From positions 2,232,001 to 2,296,000 of the forward strand of contig OY782680.1 of assembly GCA_963678085.1 (NCBI GenBank): 64,000 bases of DNA, written 5' to 3'. Source of the stretch: Aliishimia sp963678085 (GTDB lineage Bacteria; Pseudomonadota; Alphaproteobacteria; Rhodobacterales; Rhodobacteraceae). The notes under the pieces were generated by a model. That model searched no databases. It was not told the origin of the DNA and was given only the letters and a program-made list of their open reading frames with translations. The position numbers and the translations under genes are program-made. Shown here piece after piece: positions 43,570-53,811 of the stretch. Positions within the stretch are counted from its first letter, which is position 1. Every line of letters begins with the position of its first letter.

Positions 43570-45006
43570 ATGAAAGGCTCCCCCATGCCCCATGACCGCT
43601 TCGATCCATTTTCTGACAAATTCGATAAGACAGCGGCACTGCGCGTGCTGCAAGAGGCCACGCGCGGTGCAGATGATGGCGAACTCTTTCTGGAGCGCAT
43701 GCGCAGTGAGGCACTGGTGTTTGATGATTCTCGCCTTAAAACAGCCAGTTATGATGCTGCGGAAGGATTTGGCCTGCGTGCGGTGAGCGGTGAGGCGATA
43801 GGCTATGCGCATTCAACAGAGATGAGTGAACATGCGCTAAAGCGTGCAGCCGAAACTGTGCGCTTGGCCGTAGCCCAGGATACAAACGCGCTCGCGAGCC
43901 CGCCGCCGAGCACAAACACCAAACTTTATACAGATGCAGATCCGATCATTGGCAGCCCATTTTCCAGCAAGGTGCAGGTGTTGCGCGAGATTGATGCCTA
44001 TGCACGAGCGCTTGATTCCCGTGTGATTCAGGCCTCTGCGTCTTTGTCAGCCTCACATCAAGAGGTTGTTATTCTTCGGCCTGACGGGCAAGTTTTTAGC
44101 GACATACGCCCCATGACGCGGCTCAATGTCTCGGTTATTGTTGAGCAAAATGGCCGCCGCGAGACCGGGAGCGCTGGGGGCGGTGGTCGAATGGGGCTTG
44201 CGGCGCTGCTGGAACCGGCCCATTGGCAGGCTCAGCTCAAAGAAGCTTTGCGCATTGCCCTGGTGAACCTTGAAGCCGTGCCTGCCCCGGCCGGCGTTAT
44301 GGATGTTGTGCTTGGGCCCGGCTGGCCAGGGATTTTGCTGCATGAGGCCATTGGCCATGGGCTTGAGGGCGACTTTAATCGCAAGGGCAGCTCGGCTTTT
44401 GCAGGGCTTATGGGCCAGCAAATCGCCGCAAAAGGGGTCACCGTGCTTGATGATGGCACGATTCCAGATCGGCGCGGCTCACTCTCGATTGATGATGAGG
44501 GCACGCCATCGCGCAAAAACACACTCATCGAGGATGGTGTTTTGGTCGGCTATATGCAGGACCGCCAAAACGCCCGACTTATGGGCGTCAAAGCCACCGG
44601 CAATGGGCGGCGCCAAAGCTATGCGCATGCGCCGATGCCGCGCATGACCAACACCTATATGCTGGGCGGAGAAACGGACCCTAAGGATATAGTCGCCGAT
44701 CTTAAGGACGGAATCTATGCAGTGGGCTTTGGCGGCGGGCAGGTTGATATTACCAATGGAAAATTCGTCTTTAGCTGCACAGAAGCCTACCGCGTTGAGA
44801 ACGGAAAGGTCGGTGCGCCCGTGAAGGGCGCAACATTGATCGGTGATGGGGCCACTGCGCTCAATCAGATTCGCGCCATCGGCAATGACATGCAGCTTGA
44901 TCCCGGCATGGGCAATTGCGGCAAACAGGGTCAATGGGTTCCTGTCGGCGTTGGGCAACCGACCCTTATGATCGGAGGGCTGACCGTTGGCGGATCTGCA
45001 GCTTAA
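43570..45006 (+). CDS. tldD: Metalloprotease TldD
   Basis: 478 aa (473 if the in-frame ATG at 43585 is used; neither has a strong ribosome site). With TldE it forms a heterodimeric zinc protease that trims peptides such as antibiotic precursors and antitoxins. The zinc motif is HEAIGH at residues 258-263 (HExxxH), in LLHEAIGHGLEGDFNRKGSSAF, followed by the downstream Cys region FVFSCTEAYRV and GNCGKQGQWVPVGVGQP. TldE (PmbA) is not in this window. Confidence 0.94.
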   Translation: MKGSPMPHDRFDPFSDKFDKTAALRVLQEATRGADDGELFLERMRSEALVFDDSRLKTASYDAAEGFGLRAVSGEAIGYAHSTEMSEHALKRAAETVRLAVAQDTNALASPPPSTNTKLYTDADPIIGSPFSSKVQVLREIDAYARALDSRVIQASASLSASHQEVVILRPDGQVFSDIRPMTRLNVSVIVEQNGRRETGSAGGGGRMGLAALLEPAHWQAQLKEALRIALVNLEAVPAPAGVMDVVLGPGWPGILLHEAIGHGLEGDFNRKGSSAFAGLMGQQIAAKGVTVLDDGTIPDRRGSLSIDDEGTPSRKNTLIEDGVLVGYMQDRQNARLMGVKATGNGRRQSYAHAPMPRMTNTYMLGGETDPKDIVADLKDGIYAVGFGGGQVDITNGKFVFSCTEAYRVENGKVGAPVKGATLIGDGATALNQIRAIGNDMQLDPGMGNCGKQGQWVPVGVGQPTLMIGGLTVGGSAA

Positions 45007-45133
45007 TGGAATTTCGCAAAAATTTGCCCGAAATGCGAAAAAAATGCCATTTCCTAAAAACAGACGGGTTTTGTTAGGAACTTGTTAACCTCGAATCTAT
45101 AAACCTAGGGTTGCAACAGGTTGGAGCGTGCAG

Positions 45134-46288
45134 ATGGCCGGGGACTCACATCCTTCTTCCACTCACCCCCCACTCCCACCCACCACGGAAGATATCCGGT
45201 TCTGGCATCTCCGCCTGTTGCGCTCCCGCCGGGTCGGGCCGTCTACTTATCACAGACTTCTGACTGAACACGGCAGCGCGCAGAATGCGCTGGCCGCGCT
45301 ACCAAACGTGGCGCGTGCCGCCGGCGTTTCTGGTTATCAAATCGCCGCCGCAGATCTCATCACACGTGAATTGACCGCAGGAGCGCGGCTCGGGGCAAAG
45401 ATGCTGCTTTACGGGCATGAAGGCTATCCGCGCGCCTTCATGGATTTTGACACGCCACCCCCGCTCTTTTGGGCCTTGGGCAATACCAGTCTCTTGACGC
45501 GCCCAAATATCTCGCTTGTGGGCGCGCGCAACGCCTCCTCCCTGGGCATGCGCATGGCGAAACATTTGGCCAAAGAGCTTGGAGAGGCGGGTTTGGTGGT
45601 CACATCTGGCCTTGCCCGCGGGATTGACGCCGCCGCCCATAACGCCACGCTTGAGACGGGAACCATCGCGGTGCAAGCAGGCGGGCTCGACATTCTATAC
45701 CCGGCAGAAAACGCCGAGCTTGCGCGAGAAATAGGCGAAAAGGGTTTGCGCATTTCCGAGCAACCGTTCGGCCTTCAACCCCAGGCGCGCCATTTCCCTG
45801 TGCGCAATCGCCTGATCGCGGGTCTCTCTCAGGGCTGCGTTGTGATTGAGGCGGCGGCAAAATCCGGCAGCTTGATCACGGCGCGCGATGCTGCTGATTT
45901 GGGCCGTGATGTGTTCGCTGTGCCCGGCCACCCGTTTGATGCGCGCGCCGCCGGGTGCAACCATTTGATCCGAGATGGCGCGATCCTGGTGCGCGGCGCG
46001 CGCGACATCTTAGAAAGCCTCGCGCCGCTCAGCAGACCTCACCAACCTGTGAAACCCCTACCCGCGCCCGCTTCTGCGCCGCAACAAGCAACCCGCCCCG
46101 CCAATGCAAATTTTCGTGACCTGCATCGGCAAATCCTGGACAAGCTAGGCCCAACCCCCATTGCAGAAGACCAGCTCATCCGGGATCTGGCCGCGACTGC
46201 GGCAACCATTGCACCGATTTTGACCGAATTAGAGCTGATCGGCCAAATAACCCGACATCCTGGCGGGCTGTTAAGCAAATCGCATTAA
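45134..46288 (+). CDS. dprA: DNA-processing protein DprA
   Basis: 384 aa from ATG 45134, seven bases after GGAG; a GTG at 45128 is in frame. DprA binds incoming single-stranded DNA and loads RecA during natural transformation. The N-terminal helical (SAM-like) region (10-90) precedes the Rossmann-like core: SLVGARNASSLG, VVTSGLARGIDAAAH, TIAVQAGGLDILYP, RNRLIAGLSQGCVVIEA, AKSGSLITARDAADLGR and VFAVPGHP. A C-terminal winged-helix (DML1-like) domain (about 320-384) completes it. It precedes topA, as in many Proteobacteria. Confidence 0.93.
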   Translation: MAGDSHPSSTHPPLPPTTEDIRFWHLRLLRSRRVGPSTYHRLLTEHGSAQNALAALPNVARAAGVSGYQIAAADLITRELTAGARLGAKMLLYGHEGYPRAFMDFDTPPPLFWALGNTSLLTRPNISLVGARNASSLGMRMAKHLAKELGEAGLVVTSGLARGIDAAAHNATLETGTIAVQAGGLDILYPAENAELAREIGEKGLRISEQPFGLQPQARHFPVRNRLIAGLSQGCVVIEAAAKSGSLITARDAADLGRDVFAVPGHPFDARAAGCNHLIRDGAILVRGARDILESLAPLSRPHQPVKPLPAPASAPQQATRPANANFRDLHRQILDKLGPTPIAEDQLIRDLAATAATIAPILTELELIGQITRHPGGLLSKSH

Positions 46289-46400
46289 ATTGCGCAGATA
46301 ACCTGCCCTAAATCGACGCATTGACATTTTGTCCAAGGCACGCTCAAGGTGCGCGGCTCGAGCAGTTAGAAAAAAATTCCACTGGAGGCGCAAAGAAAAT

Positions 46401-49019
46401 ATGCCCGTTGTTGTTGTCGAATCCCCAGCTAAAGCCAAGACAATCAACAAATATTTGGGGCCGAACTACACGGTCCTTGCCTCTTATGGTCATGTTCGGG
46501 ACTTGCCTGCGAAAAACGGTTCGGTCGATCCTGACAATGAATTTGACATGCTCTGGGAGGTCGCGAGCGATAGTAAAAAACATGTGAAGGCCATTGCCGA
46601 CGCCTTAGCCGAGGATGGCGAGCTGATCCTCGCCACCGACCCTGACCGCGAGGGAGAGGCGATTAGCTGGCACTTGCAAGAGGCCCTGACCAAGCGGCGC
46701 TCGATCAAGAAGTCAACGCCCGTGAGCCGTGTGACTTTTAACGCGATCACCAAAGAGGCTGTGGCCGAAGCCATGAAATCCCCACGCCAGGTGGATATGC
46801 CGCTTGTTGAGGCTTATCTCGCCCGCCGCGCGCTGGATTATCTTGTGGGCTTTAACCTCTCGCCCGTTCTGTGGCGCAAACTGCCTGGGGCGCGCTCTGC
46901 GGGGCGCGTGCAATCGGTGTGCCTGCGCCTCATTGTTGAGCGCGAAATGGAGATCGAAGCGTTCCGGCCACGGGAATATTGGTCCGTTACAGCACTGCTC
47001 GCCAATCCACGCGGTCAGGTTTACGAGGCGCGGCTCACCTCTCTGGCCGGGAAAAAGCTCGATAAGTTCGACCTTGAGAACGCGACCCAAGCCGAAATGG
47101 CGGTGCAAGCGATCACCTCGCGCGCCCTCACGGTTCAAAGCGTCGATGCAAAACCGGCCAATCGCAACCCCTCAGCGCCTTTCATGACCTCTACCTTGCA
47201 GCAAGAGGCCTCGCGCAAATTCGGCTATGGGGCGCGGCAAACCATGAGCCTGGCGCAACGGCTTTATGAGGCCGGGCACATCACCTATATGCGGACCGAT
47301 GGCATTGATATGGCCCCTGAAGCGGTGCAAGCGGCGCGGGCCGAGATCGAGACACGCTATGGCAAGGAATACGTTCCAGACAGCCCGCGCATCTACAAAA
47401 ACAAGGCCAAGAACGCACAAGAGGCGCATGAATGCATTCGCCCCACCAATATGAGCGCCGATCCCAAATCGCTGAAATTGACCGAAGAAGATCAACGCAA
47501 GCTCTACGATCTGATCTGGAAACGCACCCTGGCCTGCCAGATGGCGGGCGCGCGGCTAGAGCGCACCACCGTTGAGATCGCCAGCGAAGATGGGCAAGTC
47601 GGCCTGCGCGCCACAGGGCAAGTGATGCTCTTTGATGGCTTTATGCGCGTTTATCAAGAAGGGCGCGATGATGACGTGATTGACGAAGATGACAAGCGCC
47701 TGCCGCAACTCAGCGCCGGGGAGCCTGCCAAGAAAAACTCTGTCACACCGGCGCAGCATTTCACCCAGCCCCCGCCGCGCTATACCGAGGCGACATTGGT
47801 GAAACGCATGGAAGAGCTGGGCATCGGGCGACCCTCGACCTATGCTTCGGTTGTGACCACGATCCAAGATCGCGAGTATGTACGCAAAGAAAAGAACCGG
47901 CTCTTCCCCGAAGATAAGGGGCGGCTGGTCACGGTGTTCCTGTCAAATTATTTTCGCCGCTATGTGAGCTATGATTTCACGGCCGGGCTCGAAGAAGAGC
48001 TGGACGATGTCAGCGCGGGCAATCGCAATTACAAAAACGTGCTGGGGCGGTTTTGGGAGGATTTCTCAGCAGCCATTGCAGAAACCTCGGATCTGCGCAT
48101 CGGTGAGGTGCTCGATAAGATCAATGAGGTGCTGGAGCCGCATCTGTTTCCACCCACCGAAGATGGCAGTGATCCGCGCCTGTGCCCCAATTGCGGGGCC
48201 GGGCGGCTGTCGATGCGCACAGCGCGGGCGGGCGGGGCCTTTATCGGCTGCTCAAACTATCCTGAATGTCGCTATACACGCCCCTTTGGCCCCCCTGACC
48301 CAGAGGCCGAAGCGGCGGCGATTCCCCCGGATGGTAAACTCTTGGGAGAGGATGCGGGCGATGAGATCCGTGTGTTCAAAGGGCGCTTTGGCCCCTATGT
48401 GCAGCGCGGCCCTGTGACCGAAGAGAATAAGAAACCCCCGCGCCAGTCGATCCCCAAAGAATGGCCCCCCGAAGAGCTGGAATTGGAGCGCGGGGTGATG
48501 CTGCTCTCCCTGCCCCGCCAGATCGGCCCACACCCCGAAGATGGGATTATGGTCTGGGCCAATATCGGGCGCTATGGCCCCTATCTGAAACATGCCCCAA
48601 GCACATCAGATCGCGGCGGCACCAATGCGAATTTAGAGGGGCTTGACGAGGTCTGGACCGTGGGCATGAACCGCGCCGTGCAGCTTTTGGCCGAGAAAGT
48701 CGCTTCTCGCAAAGGACGCGGTCAAGCCAAAACCCTCAAATCGCTTGGCGAACACCCAAGCGAAGGCGGGCCGGTTGAGATCAAAGACGGCAAATATGGC
48801 CCTTACGTGAAATGGGGCAAGGTGAATGCCACCATTCCAAAGGAGACCGAAGTAGACACGGTAACAATGGACATGGCCGTTGCTTTGATCGCGGAGAAAG
48901 GCGGCGCAAAGAAGGCACCTGCGAAAAAAGCAGCACCGAAAAAGGCCGCTCCTAAGAAAACAACGGCCAAGAAACCTCCTGCGAAAAAGCCCGCAGCCAA
49001 AAAGAAAACTGACGAGTAA
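46401..49019 (+). CDS. topA: DNA topoisomerase I
   Basis: 872 aa from ATG 46401, with GGAGG 12 bases upstream; the upstream TTG at 46329 is rejected. It relaxes negative supercoils. MPVVVVESPAKAKTINKYLG starts the Toprim domain; ATDPDREGEAISWHL carries the acidic metal site; Tyr296 in ITYMRTDGIDMAP is the nucleophile. One four-Cys zinc element (CPNCGAG...CSNYPEC) is followed by three C-terminal repeats of the GRFGPYVQRG, GRYGPYLKH and GKYGPYVKWG type. The last 35 residues are a Lys/Ala/Pro tail (KKAPAKKAAPKK), likely DNA-binding. Confidence 0.97.
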   Translation: MPVVVVESPAKAKTINKYLGPNYTVLASYGHVRDLPAKNGSVDPDNEFDMLWEVASDSKKHVKAIADALAEDGELILATDPDREGEAISWHLQEALTKRRSIKKSTPVSRVTFNAITKEAVAEAMKSPRQVDMPLVEAYLARRALDYLVGFNLSPVLWRKLPGARSAGRVQSVCLRLIVEREMEIEAFRPREYWSVTALLANPRGQVYEARLTSLAGKKLDKFDLENATQAEMAVQAITSRALTVQSVDAKPANRNPSAPFMTSTLQQEASRKFGYGARQTMSLAQRLYEAGHITYMRTDGIDMAPEAVQAARAEIETRYGKEYVPDSPRIYKNKAKNAQEAHECIRPTNMSADPKSLKLTEEDQRKLYDLIWKRTLACQMAGARLERTTVEIASEDGQVGLRATGQVMLFDGFMRVYQEGRDDDVIDEDDKRLPQLSAGEPAKKNSVTPAQHFTQPPPRYTEATLVKRMEELGIGRPSTYASVVTTIQDREYVRKEKNRLFPEDKGRLVTVFLSNYFRRYVSYDFTAGLEEELDDVSAGNRNYKNVLGRFWEDFSAAIAETSDLRIGEVLDKINEVLEPHLFPPTEDGSDPRLCPNCGAGRLSMRTARAGGAFIGCSNYPECRYTRPFGPPDPEAEAAAIPPDGKLLGEDAGDEIRVFKGRFGPYVQRGPVTEENKKPPRQSIPKEWPPEELELERGVMLLSLPRQIGPHPEDGIMVWANIGRYGPYLKHAPSTSDRGGTNANLEGLDEVWTVGMNRAVQLLAEKVASRKGRGQAKTLKSLGEHPSEGGPVEIKDGKYGPYVKWGKVNATIPKETEVDTVTMDMAVALIAEKGGAKKAPAKKAAPKKAAPKKTTAKKPPAKKPAAKKKTDE

Positions 49020-49068
49020 AGCCGCCGCGCGCGCCGATCAGCCCTAGCCGCCAGGCTCCCAACCAAAA

Positions 49069-49097
49069 AAAGCCCCGCCGATTTGGCGGGGCTTTCT
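49069..49097. terminator. Bidirectional terminator between topA and the BMP gene
   Basis: AAAGCCCCGCC pairs with GGCGGGGCTTT around a 5-base loop. The right side has TTTCTT, ending topA, and the left side has a run of A, giving T on the minus strand and thus ending the BMP transporter operon too. Confidence 0.85.
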
Positions 49098-49119
49098 TGT
49101 TTGAGGTTATCTGCGCCCC

Positions 49120-50196
49120 TTACCGCGGGACGTCGCCGCTGACGCCTTCGATGTAGAAATTCATGCCCAGCAGATCGCCATCGCTTGCGGTTTCACCTTC
49201 TGCTAGCCAGGCGGTGCCGTCTTGTTTATTGATCGGGCCGGTAAAGGGGTGGTAGTCGCCCGCGCGCATCGCCTCGACCATTGCCAGCGCTTCGGCTTTC
49301 ACATCGGCAGGCACCGCATCAGAGATCTCACCCAGTTTTACCATACCGGTTGAAATACCGTCCCAGCGATCCACTTGTGCCCATGTTCCATCGATGACCG
49401 CTTGCGTGCGCTCAATATAGTAAGGAGCCCAATTGTCGATGATGGAAGACACGCGCGGCAGTGGCGCATATTCGCCCATATCCGAGGCTTGACCAAAGGT
49501 GATCACATTGCCCGCCGCCTGCGCTGCTGCCTGGGGCGCTGTTGAATCTGTATGCTGCAAAATCACATCCGCGCCTTGGTCAATCAGAGCCTTGGCCGCA
49601 TCCGCCTCTTTGGCTGGGTCAAACCATGTATAGGCCCAGATGATTTTGAACTCCACATCCGGGTTCACGCGCGAGGCGTGCAGATAGGCTGAGTTGATGC
49701 CACGAATAACCTCTGGGATCGGAAAGGAGGCGATATAGCCCACGATGTTGGATTTGGTCATCTTGCCCGCGATATGCCCTTGCACCGCGCGCCCCTCATA
49801 GAAACGCGCAGAATAGGTGGAAACATTGGGATGCAGGCGCTTATAACCCGTGGCATGCTCAAACTTCACATTGGGGAATTTGGCCGCGACATTGTTGGTC
49901 GGATCCATATAGCCGAAAGAGGTGGTAAAGATCAGATCCGCACCCTCAAGCGCCATTTGGGTCATCACCCGCTCTGAGTCTGGGCCTTCTTTCACACTCT
50001 CGACGTAGACGGTTTCCACCTTATCACCAAAAGCTTCTTCCACCGCAAGGCGGCCCTGGTCATGCTCATAGGTCCAGCCGCCATCGCCCACAGGGCCAAC
50101 ATAGACAAAGCCAACTTTCGTTTTATCCGCAGCAACCGCCGCCCCTGCCATACCAAGCGCGATAGCTGCGCTGGCGAGTAGTTTTGTGAGTGTCAT
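49120..50196 (-). CDS. BMP/PnrA-type ABC transporter substrate-binding protein
   Basis: 358 aa from ATG 50196 with a GGGAG-like site upstream; a longer frame to 50304 overlaps the permease gene. A signal peptide (about 1-22, ASAAIALGMAGAAVAA) exports it. The mature protein has VGFVYVGPVGDGGWTYEHDQG, TSFGYMDPTNNVAAKFPNV, IVGYIASFPIPEVIRGINS and a C-terminal INKQDG. Members of this family bind purine nucleosides. Last gene of the xdh-transporter run. Confidence 0.9.
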   Translation of the reverse strand: MTLTKLLASAAIALGMAGAAVAADKTKVGFVYVGPVGDGGWTYEHDQGRLAVEEAFGDKVETVYVESVKEGPDSERVMTQMALEGADLIFTTSFGYMDPTNNVAAKFPNVKFEHATGYKRLHPNVSTYSARFYEGRAVQGHIAGKMTKSNIVGYIASFPIPEVIRGINSAYLHASRVNPDVEFKIIWAYTWFDPAKEADAAKALIDQGADVILQHTDSTAPQAAAQAAGNVITFGQASDMGEYAPLPRVSSIIDNWAPYYIERTQAVIDGTWAQVDRWDGISTGMVKLGEISDAVPADVKAEALAMVEAMRAGDYHPFTGPINKQDGTAWLAEGETASDGDLLGMNFYIEGVSGDVPR

Positions 50197-50224
50197 ATGA
50201 GAGAGCTCCCTCGAAGTTAAGCCT

Positions 50225-51145
50225 CTAGCTTGAGGCGTGGAATGTGCGGCCAAGCGAGGCGGGTGCCCCACTTTTATCCGCAGACAGAAAGACAAGGACC
50301 ACAATCGTGATCACATAAGGCGACATTGCCAGATATTCGACCGGAATAGCAACGCCTGCACCCTGTAAGTTTAGCTGTAACTGGGTGATTCCGCCAAATA
50401 AATAGGCACCAAGCAGGACACGCCACGGCTTCCAGCTTGCAAATACCACCAGAGCAAGAGCAATCCAGCCCACACCGGCCGTCATCCCCTCTGTCCATTG
50501 CGGCACGCGGATCAGGCTAATATAGGCCCCGCCCAGCCCCGCGCAGGCGCCACCAAACAAAATGGCTAGGGTGCGAATGCGAACCACTTTATAGCCCAAA
50601 GCATGAGCGGCATCATGGTTTTCACCGACCGAACGCAAGATCAAGCCGGCCCGCGTGAATTTCAAAAACGCCCAAGTGGCCGCGACAAGCAAAAGCGCAA
50701 CGTAAAGCATCAAATCATGGGTGAAAATGATCGGGCCGATCACCGGGATCTCCGCCAAGGGGCCAAAATTCACATCTGGCATGCGCGGCGGTTTCAGCCC
50801 CACATAGCTTTGCCCAAGCAGGGCGGACAGCCCAAGCCCGAACAGCGTGAGAGCCAGCCCCGATGCAACCTGATTCGCCAGCATCACCTGCGTCAAGAAC
50901 ACAAAGAGCAGCGAGAGCCCAGCCCCACCCAAAGCTGCCGCAAGGAACCCCCAATAGGGCGAGCCGCTCTCAATCGTGACCACAAAGCCGACAACGGCCC
51001 CGATGATCATCATGCCCTCAACCCCGAGGTTCAGCACACCTGCCTTTTCCACAACTGCCTCACCAATGGCAGCAAACAGAACAGGCGTTGCCGCCGTCAT
51101 GATCGCAGCCAGCAAAAGAACTGGGGAAATCGCACTTAGATCCAT
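50225..51145 (-). CDS. ABC transporter permease (nucleoside, BMP type)
   Basis: 306 aa inner-membrane permease with about eight helices, of the branched-chain/ribose (BPD_transp_2) family. It has FAAIGEAVVEKAGVLNLGVEGMMIIGAV and, after SVGENHDAAHALGYKVVRIRT, the EAA-like coupling loop. It pairs with the second permease; its ATG overlaps that gene's stop at 51145. The pattern matches the YufQ/NupC-like nucleoside systems. Confidence 0.88.
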   Translation of the reverse strand: MDLSAISPVLLLAAIMTAATPVLFAAIGEAVVEKAGVLNLGVEGMMIIGAVVGFVVTIESGSPYWGFLAAALGGAGLSLLFVFLTQVMLANQVASGLALTLFGLGLSALLGQSYVGLKPPRMPDVNFGPLAEIPVIGPIIFTHDLMLYVALLLVAATWAFLKFTRAGLILRSVGENHDAAHALGYKVVRIRTLAILFGGACAGLGGAYISLIRVPQWTEGMTAGVGWIALALVVFASWKPWRVLLGAYLFGGITQLQLNLQGAGVAIPVEYLAMSPYVITIVVLVFLSADKSGAPASLGRTFHASS

Positions 51146-52227
51146 TACAGGGTCTCCCGGTTTGCCCGGCGCGGCCGGTAATGTGTGAACATGTCAATAG
51201 CCAGCAGAAAGAACAGCAACATGCCTTGGAATACCTGAATGGCTGCGGCGGGCAGACCAAGCTGACCCTGAGCAATATCGCCGCCAATATAGGTCAAAGC
51301 CATCAAAAGCCCCGCAAGCAGGATGCCAATTGGATTGAGCCGCCCTAAGAAAGCAACAATAATCGCAGTGAACCCATAACCCACATTGAAACTATCGGTG
51401 ATTTGCCCGGCGGGGCCTGAGACCTCGAACAGACCTGCAAGCCCGGCAAGCGCACCAGAAACCCCTAAGCAAAACACAATCAGCCGGTTTGGATTAACGC
51501 CAGAGAATTTTGCCGCGCGCGGCGCCTCTCCGGTCACTTGAATAGCAAAACCAAGCCGGTGACGGGCGAGCAGCACATAAGCAAAGATCACCGCGATCAG
51601 CATCGCAACCGCGCCCCAATGCAGCCCCGTATTGGGGATTAAATCCGCATTATGGGCTGAGGCGTATTCCTTCAGATTGCGGCTGCCGGGAAAGCCAAAG
51701 CCTTCGGGATTTTTCATTGCGCCAAAGGCCATAGAGGCCAAAATAAACTCGGCAATATAGACCAGCATCAGCGAAACAAGAATCTCATTGGTGCCAAAGC
51801 GGATCTTGAGCAGCGCCGGGATCATGCCCCAGGCCCAGCCGCCCAAGGCACCGGCCATCACCATCAACGGGAAGAGCCAAACCGCCTCAAGCGGATAAAG
51901 CGCCAGCGCCACCCCTGCCCCAAACAGCGCGCCCATAATATACTGCCCTTCGGCCCCGATATTCCAAATCCCCGCTTTGAAACCAAGCGAAAGACCAATC
52001 GCAATCAGCACAAGCGGCGCGGCTTTGACCAAAAGCTGCGGGCGGTAGTAAGAAGAAAACTCACCAAAGAGCGGCTCCCAGAAGATGGTCAGCAAGGCGT
52101 CAACCGGGTTCTTACCAAGCGCCGCAAACAATACCCCGCCCGCAATCAAAGTCGCAAGCACAGCCAGCACGGGAGCCCCAGCAGACCAAGCGCGCGATGG
52201 CTCAGGACGTTTTTCAAAGCGGATCAT
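51145..52227 (-). CDS. ABC transporter permease (nucleoside, BMP type)
   Basis: 360 aa permease with about ten helices. Family segments include FKAGIWNIGAEGQYIMGALFGAG, and GEAPRAAKFSGVNPNRLIV as the cytoplasmic coupling loop that contacts the ATPase, then GYGFTAIIVAFLGRLNPIG. The stop overlaps the next permease start by one base. A 75-bp gap separates it from the ATPase gene upstream. Confidence 0.88.
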   Translation of the reverse strand: MIRFEKRPEPSRAWSAGAPVLAVLATLIAGGVLFAALGKNPVDALLTIFWEPLFGEFSSYYRPQLLVKAAPLVLIAIGLSLGFKAGIWNIGAEGQYIMGALFGAGVALALYPLEAVWLFPLMVMAGALGGWAWGMIPALLKIRFGTNEILVSLMLVYIAEFILASMAFGAMKNPEGFGFPGSRNLKEYASAHNADLIPNTGLHWGAVAMLIAVIFAYVLLARHRLGFAIQVTGEAPRAAKFSGVNPNRLIVFCLGVSGALAGLAGLFEVSGPAGQITDSFNVGYGFTAIIVAFLGRLNPIGILLAGLLMALTYIGGDIAQGQLGLPAAAIQVFQGMLLFFLLAIDMFTHYRPRRANRETL

Positions 52228-52302
52228 GTGAGCTGTTCCTTAACGGAGCCGCTGCGCGGCACACCATTTTTCATTTGGCACCGCACTGCCATTGCAAATC
52301 TA

Positions 52303-53811
52303 TCACCCATGAACAGGCTCCTGGCTACCGGCAAGCATAAGACCAATGGCCTCGACCGTAAGCCCCGCTGTTGGCTGGGGCTCAGAAAGTCGTCCATCAC
52401 TGAGTGCACAGAATCGATTGGAAATTTCCATCAACTCATCAAGATCTTGGCTAATCACCAGCAATGCCGCCCCCTTTGCTGCTAAATCAAGTAAAGCCTG
52501 CCGGATCGCAGCGGCCGCAGCTGCATCCACCCCCCAAGTCGGTTGATTGACCACCAAGACTTTCGGATTTTGCAGAATCTCGCGACCAATCACATATTTC
52601 TGCAAATTACCCCCAGAAAGAGCCCCAGCCGCTGTTCCCGGACCAGGGGTGCGCACGTCGAATTTCACGATGATCTCTGAGGCAAAACTTCGTGCCGCGC
52701 CCCATTTCAAAAATCCGCCCAGCTCAAGCCGTTGCCGCACGGCCCCGCTGAGCATCGCATTTTCGGTCAGCGACATATCTGGAACAGCGGCATGGCCCAA
52801 ACGCTCTTCGGGCGCGGCTAGCAGTCCCAATGCTCGGCGCGCGCGCGGGGGCAATGCCGAGATATCCTTACCCTCAAGCAGAACCGTGCCATTTGCTGTG
52901 GGCGTCTCCCCCGACAGCGCGTCCAGCAACTCATCTTGGCCACTGCCAGCAACGCCGCCTAGGCCCAAAACTTCGCCCCCGCGCAGCTCTAATGAGATAT
53001 CTTTGAGCGCAATGCCAAAATGCGAAGAAGCAGGCAGGCTTAACGCATTGATTGAAAGCAGCACGTCTCTATCCTGTGACGGTTTGGCAACAGGCACATG
53101 CAGTGAGCTGCCAACCATCAATTCAGCCATCTCACGCGCACTGGTGTCTTTTGGGGTGCATTCCCCCACGACTTTGCCCCCGCGCAGGATCGTCGCCGCA
53201 TCGCAAAGCGTGCGAATTTCTTCAAGTTTGTGAGAGATATAGAGGATGGACGTGCCTTCTTGGGACAGTTGGTTCAAGGTGCGAAAAAGGATCTCAACCT
53301 CCCCAGGCGTAAGCACCGAGGTCGGTTCATCCATGATCAAGAGTTTAGGGTCCTGCAAAAGGCAACGAATGATCTCAACGCGTTGGCGCTGGCCCGCTGA
53401 GAGATCCCCGACAAGCTGATGCGGGGAAAGCGGCAGCCCATAAGCCTGCGAAACCTCTGAAATGCGGTTGGCAAGCTGGCGCATGGGCGGCGGATTTTCC
53501 ATGCCAAGGGCGATATTTTCGGCGACACTCATCGCATCAAAAAGAGAAAAGTGCTGGAAAACCATAGCGATACCGGAGGAACGTGCCTCGCGAGGTTCGG
53601 ATGGAGCATATGGCGCGCCATGCAAGCGCATCTGGCCAGAATCGGGTTTTACCAGCCCGTAGATCATCTTGACCAAAGTGGATTTACCGGCGCCATTTTC
53701 GCCCAATAGCGCATGGGTTTCCCCAGGAGCGATCTCAAAAGAGACATCACTATTGGCGATCACGCCCGGATAGGCCTTAGTAAGCCCAGAAAGTTCAATC
53801 AGCGCGCTCAT
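52303..53811 (-). CDS. ABC transporter ATP-binding protein, double-domain (BMP type)
   Basis: 502 aa with two nucleotide-binding domains. Domain 1: Walker A GENGAGKSTLVKMIYG, signature VGDLSAGQRQRVEIIRCL, Walker B LLIMDEPTSVLTP. Domain 2: degenerate Walker A GVAGSGQDELLDALSG, signature GALSGGNLQKYVIGREI, and KVLVVNQPTWGVD with Gln replacing the catalytic Glu region. Typical of YufO-like nucleoside importers with one active ATPase site. Its start overlaps xdhC by 17 nt, tying uptake to xanthine oxidation. Confidence 0.92.
   Translation of the reverse strand: MSALIELSGLTKAYPGVIANSDVSFEIAPGETHALLGENGAGKSTLVKMIYGLVKPDSGQMRLHGAPYAPSEPREARSSGIAMVFQHFSLFDAMSVAENIALGMENPPPMRQLANRISEVSQAYGLPLSPHQLVGDLSAGQRQRVEIIRCLLQDPKLLIMDEPTSVLTPGEVEILFRTLNQLSQEGTSILYISHKLEEIRTLCDAATILRGGKVVGECTPKDTSAREMAELMVGSSLHVPVAKPSQDRDVLLSINALSLPASSHFGIALKDISLELRGGEVLGLGGVAGSGQDELLDALSGETPTANGTVLLEGKDISALPPRARRALGLLAAPEERLGHAAVPDMSLTENAMLSGAVRQRLELGGFLKWGAARSFASEIIVKFDVRTPGPGTAAGALSGGNLQKYVIGREILQNPKVLVVNQPTWGVDAAAAAAIRQALLDLAAKGAALLVISQDLDELMEISNRFCALSDGRLSEPQPTAGLTVEAIGLMLAGSQEPVHG

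Noticed and set aside
42577..43812. A 411-aa reading of cytochrome oxidase subunit II
   Set aside because: The extension overlaps tldD and hides the signal peptide; ATG 43416 fits the family.
48897..49019. Lys/Ala/Pro repeat at the end of topA as a separate element
   Set aside because: It is in frame and a normal low-complexity DNA-binding tail of alphaproteobacterial TopA.
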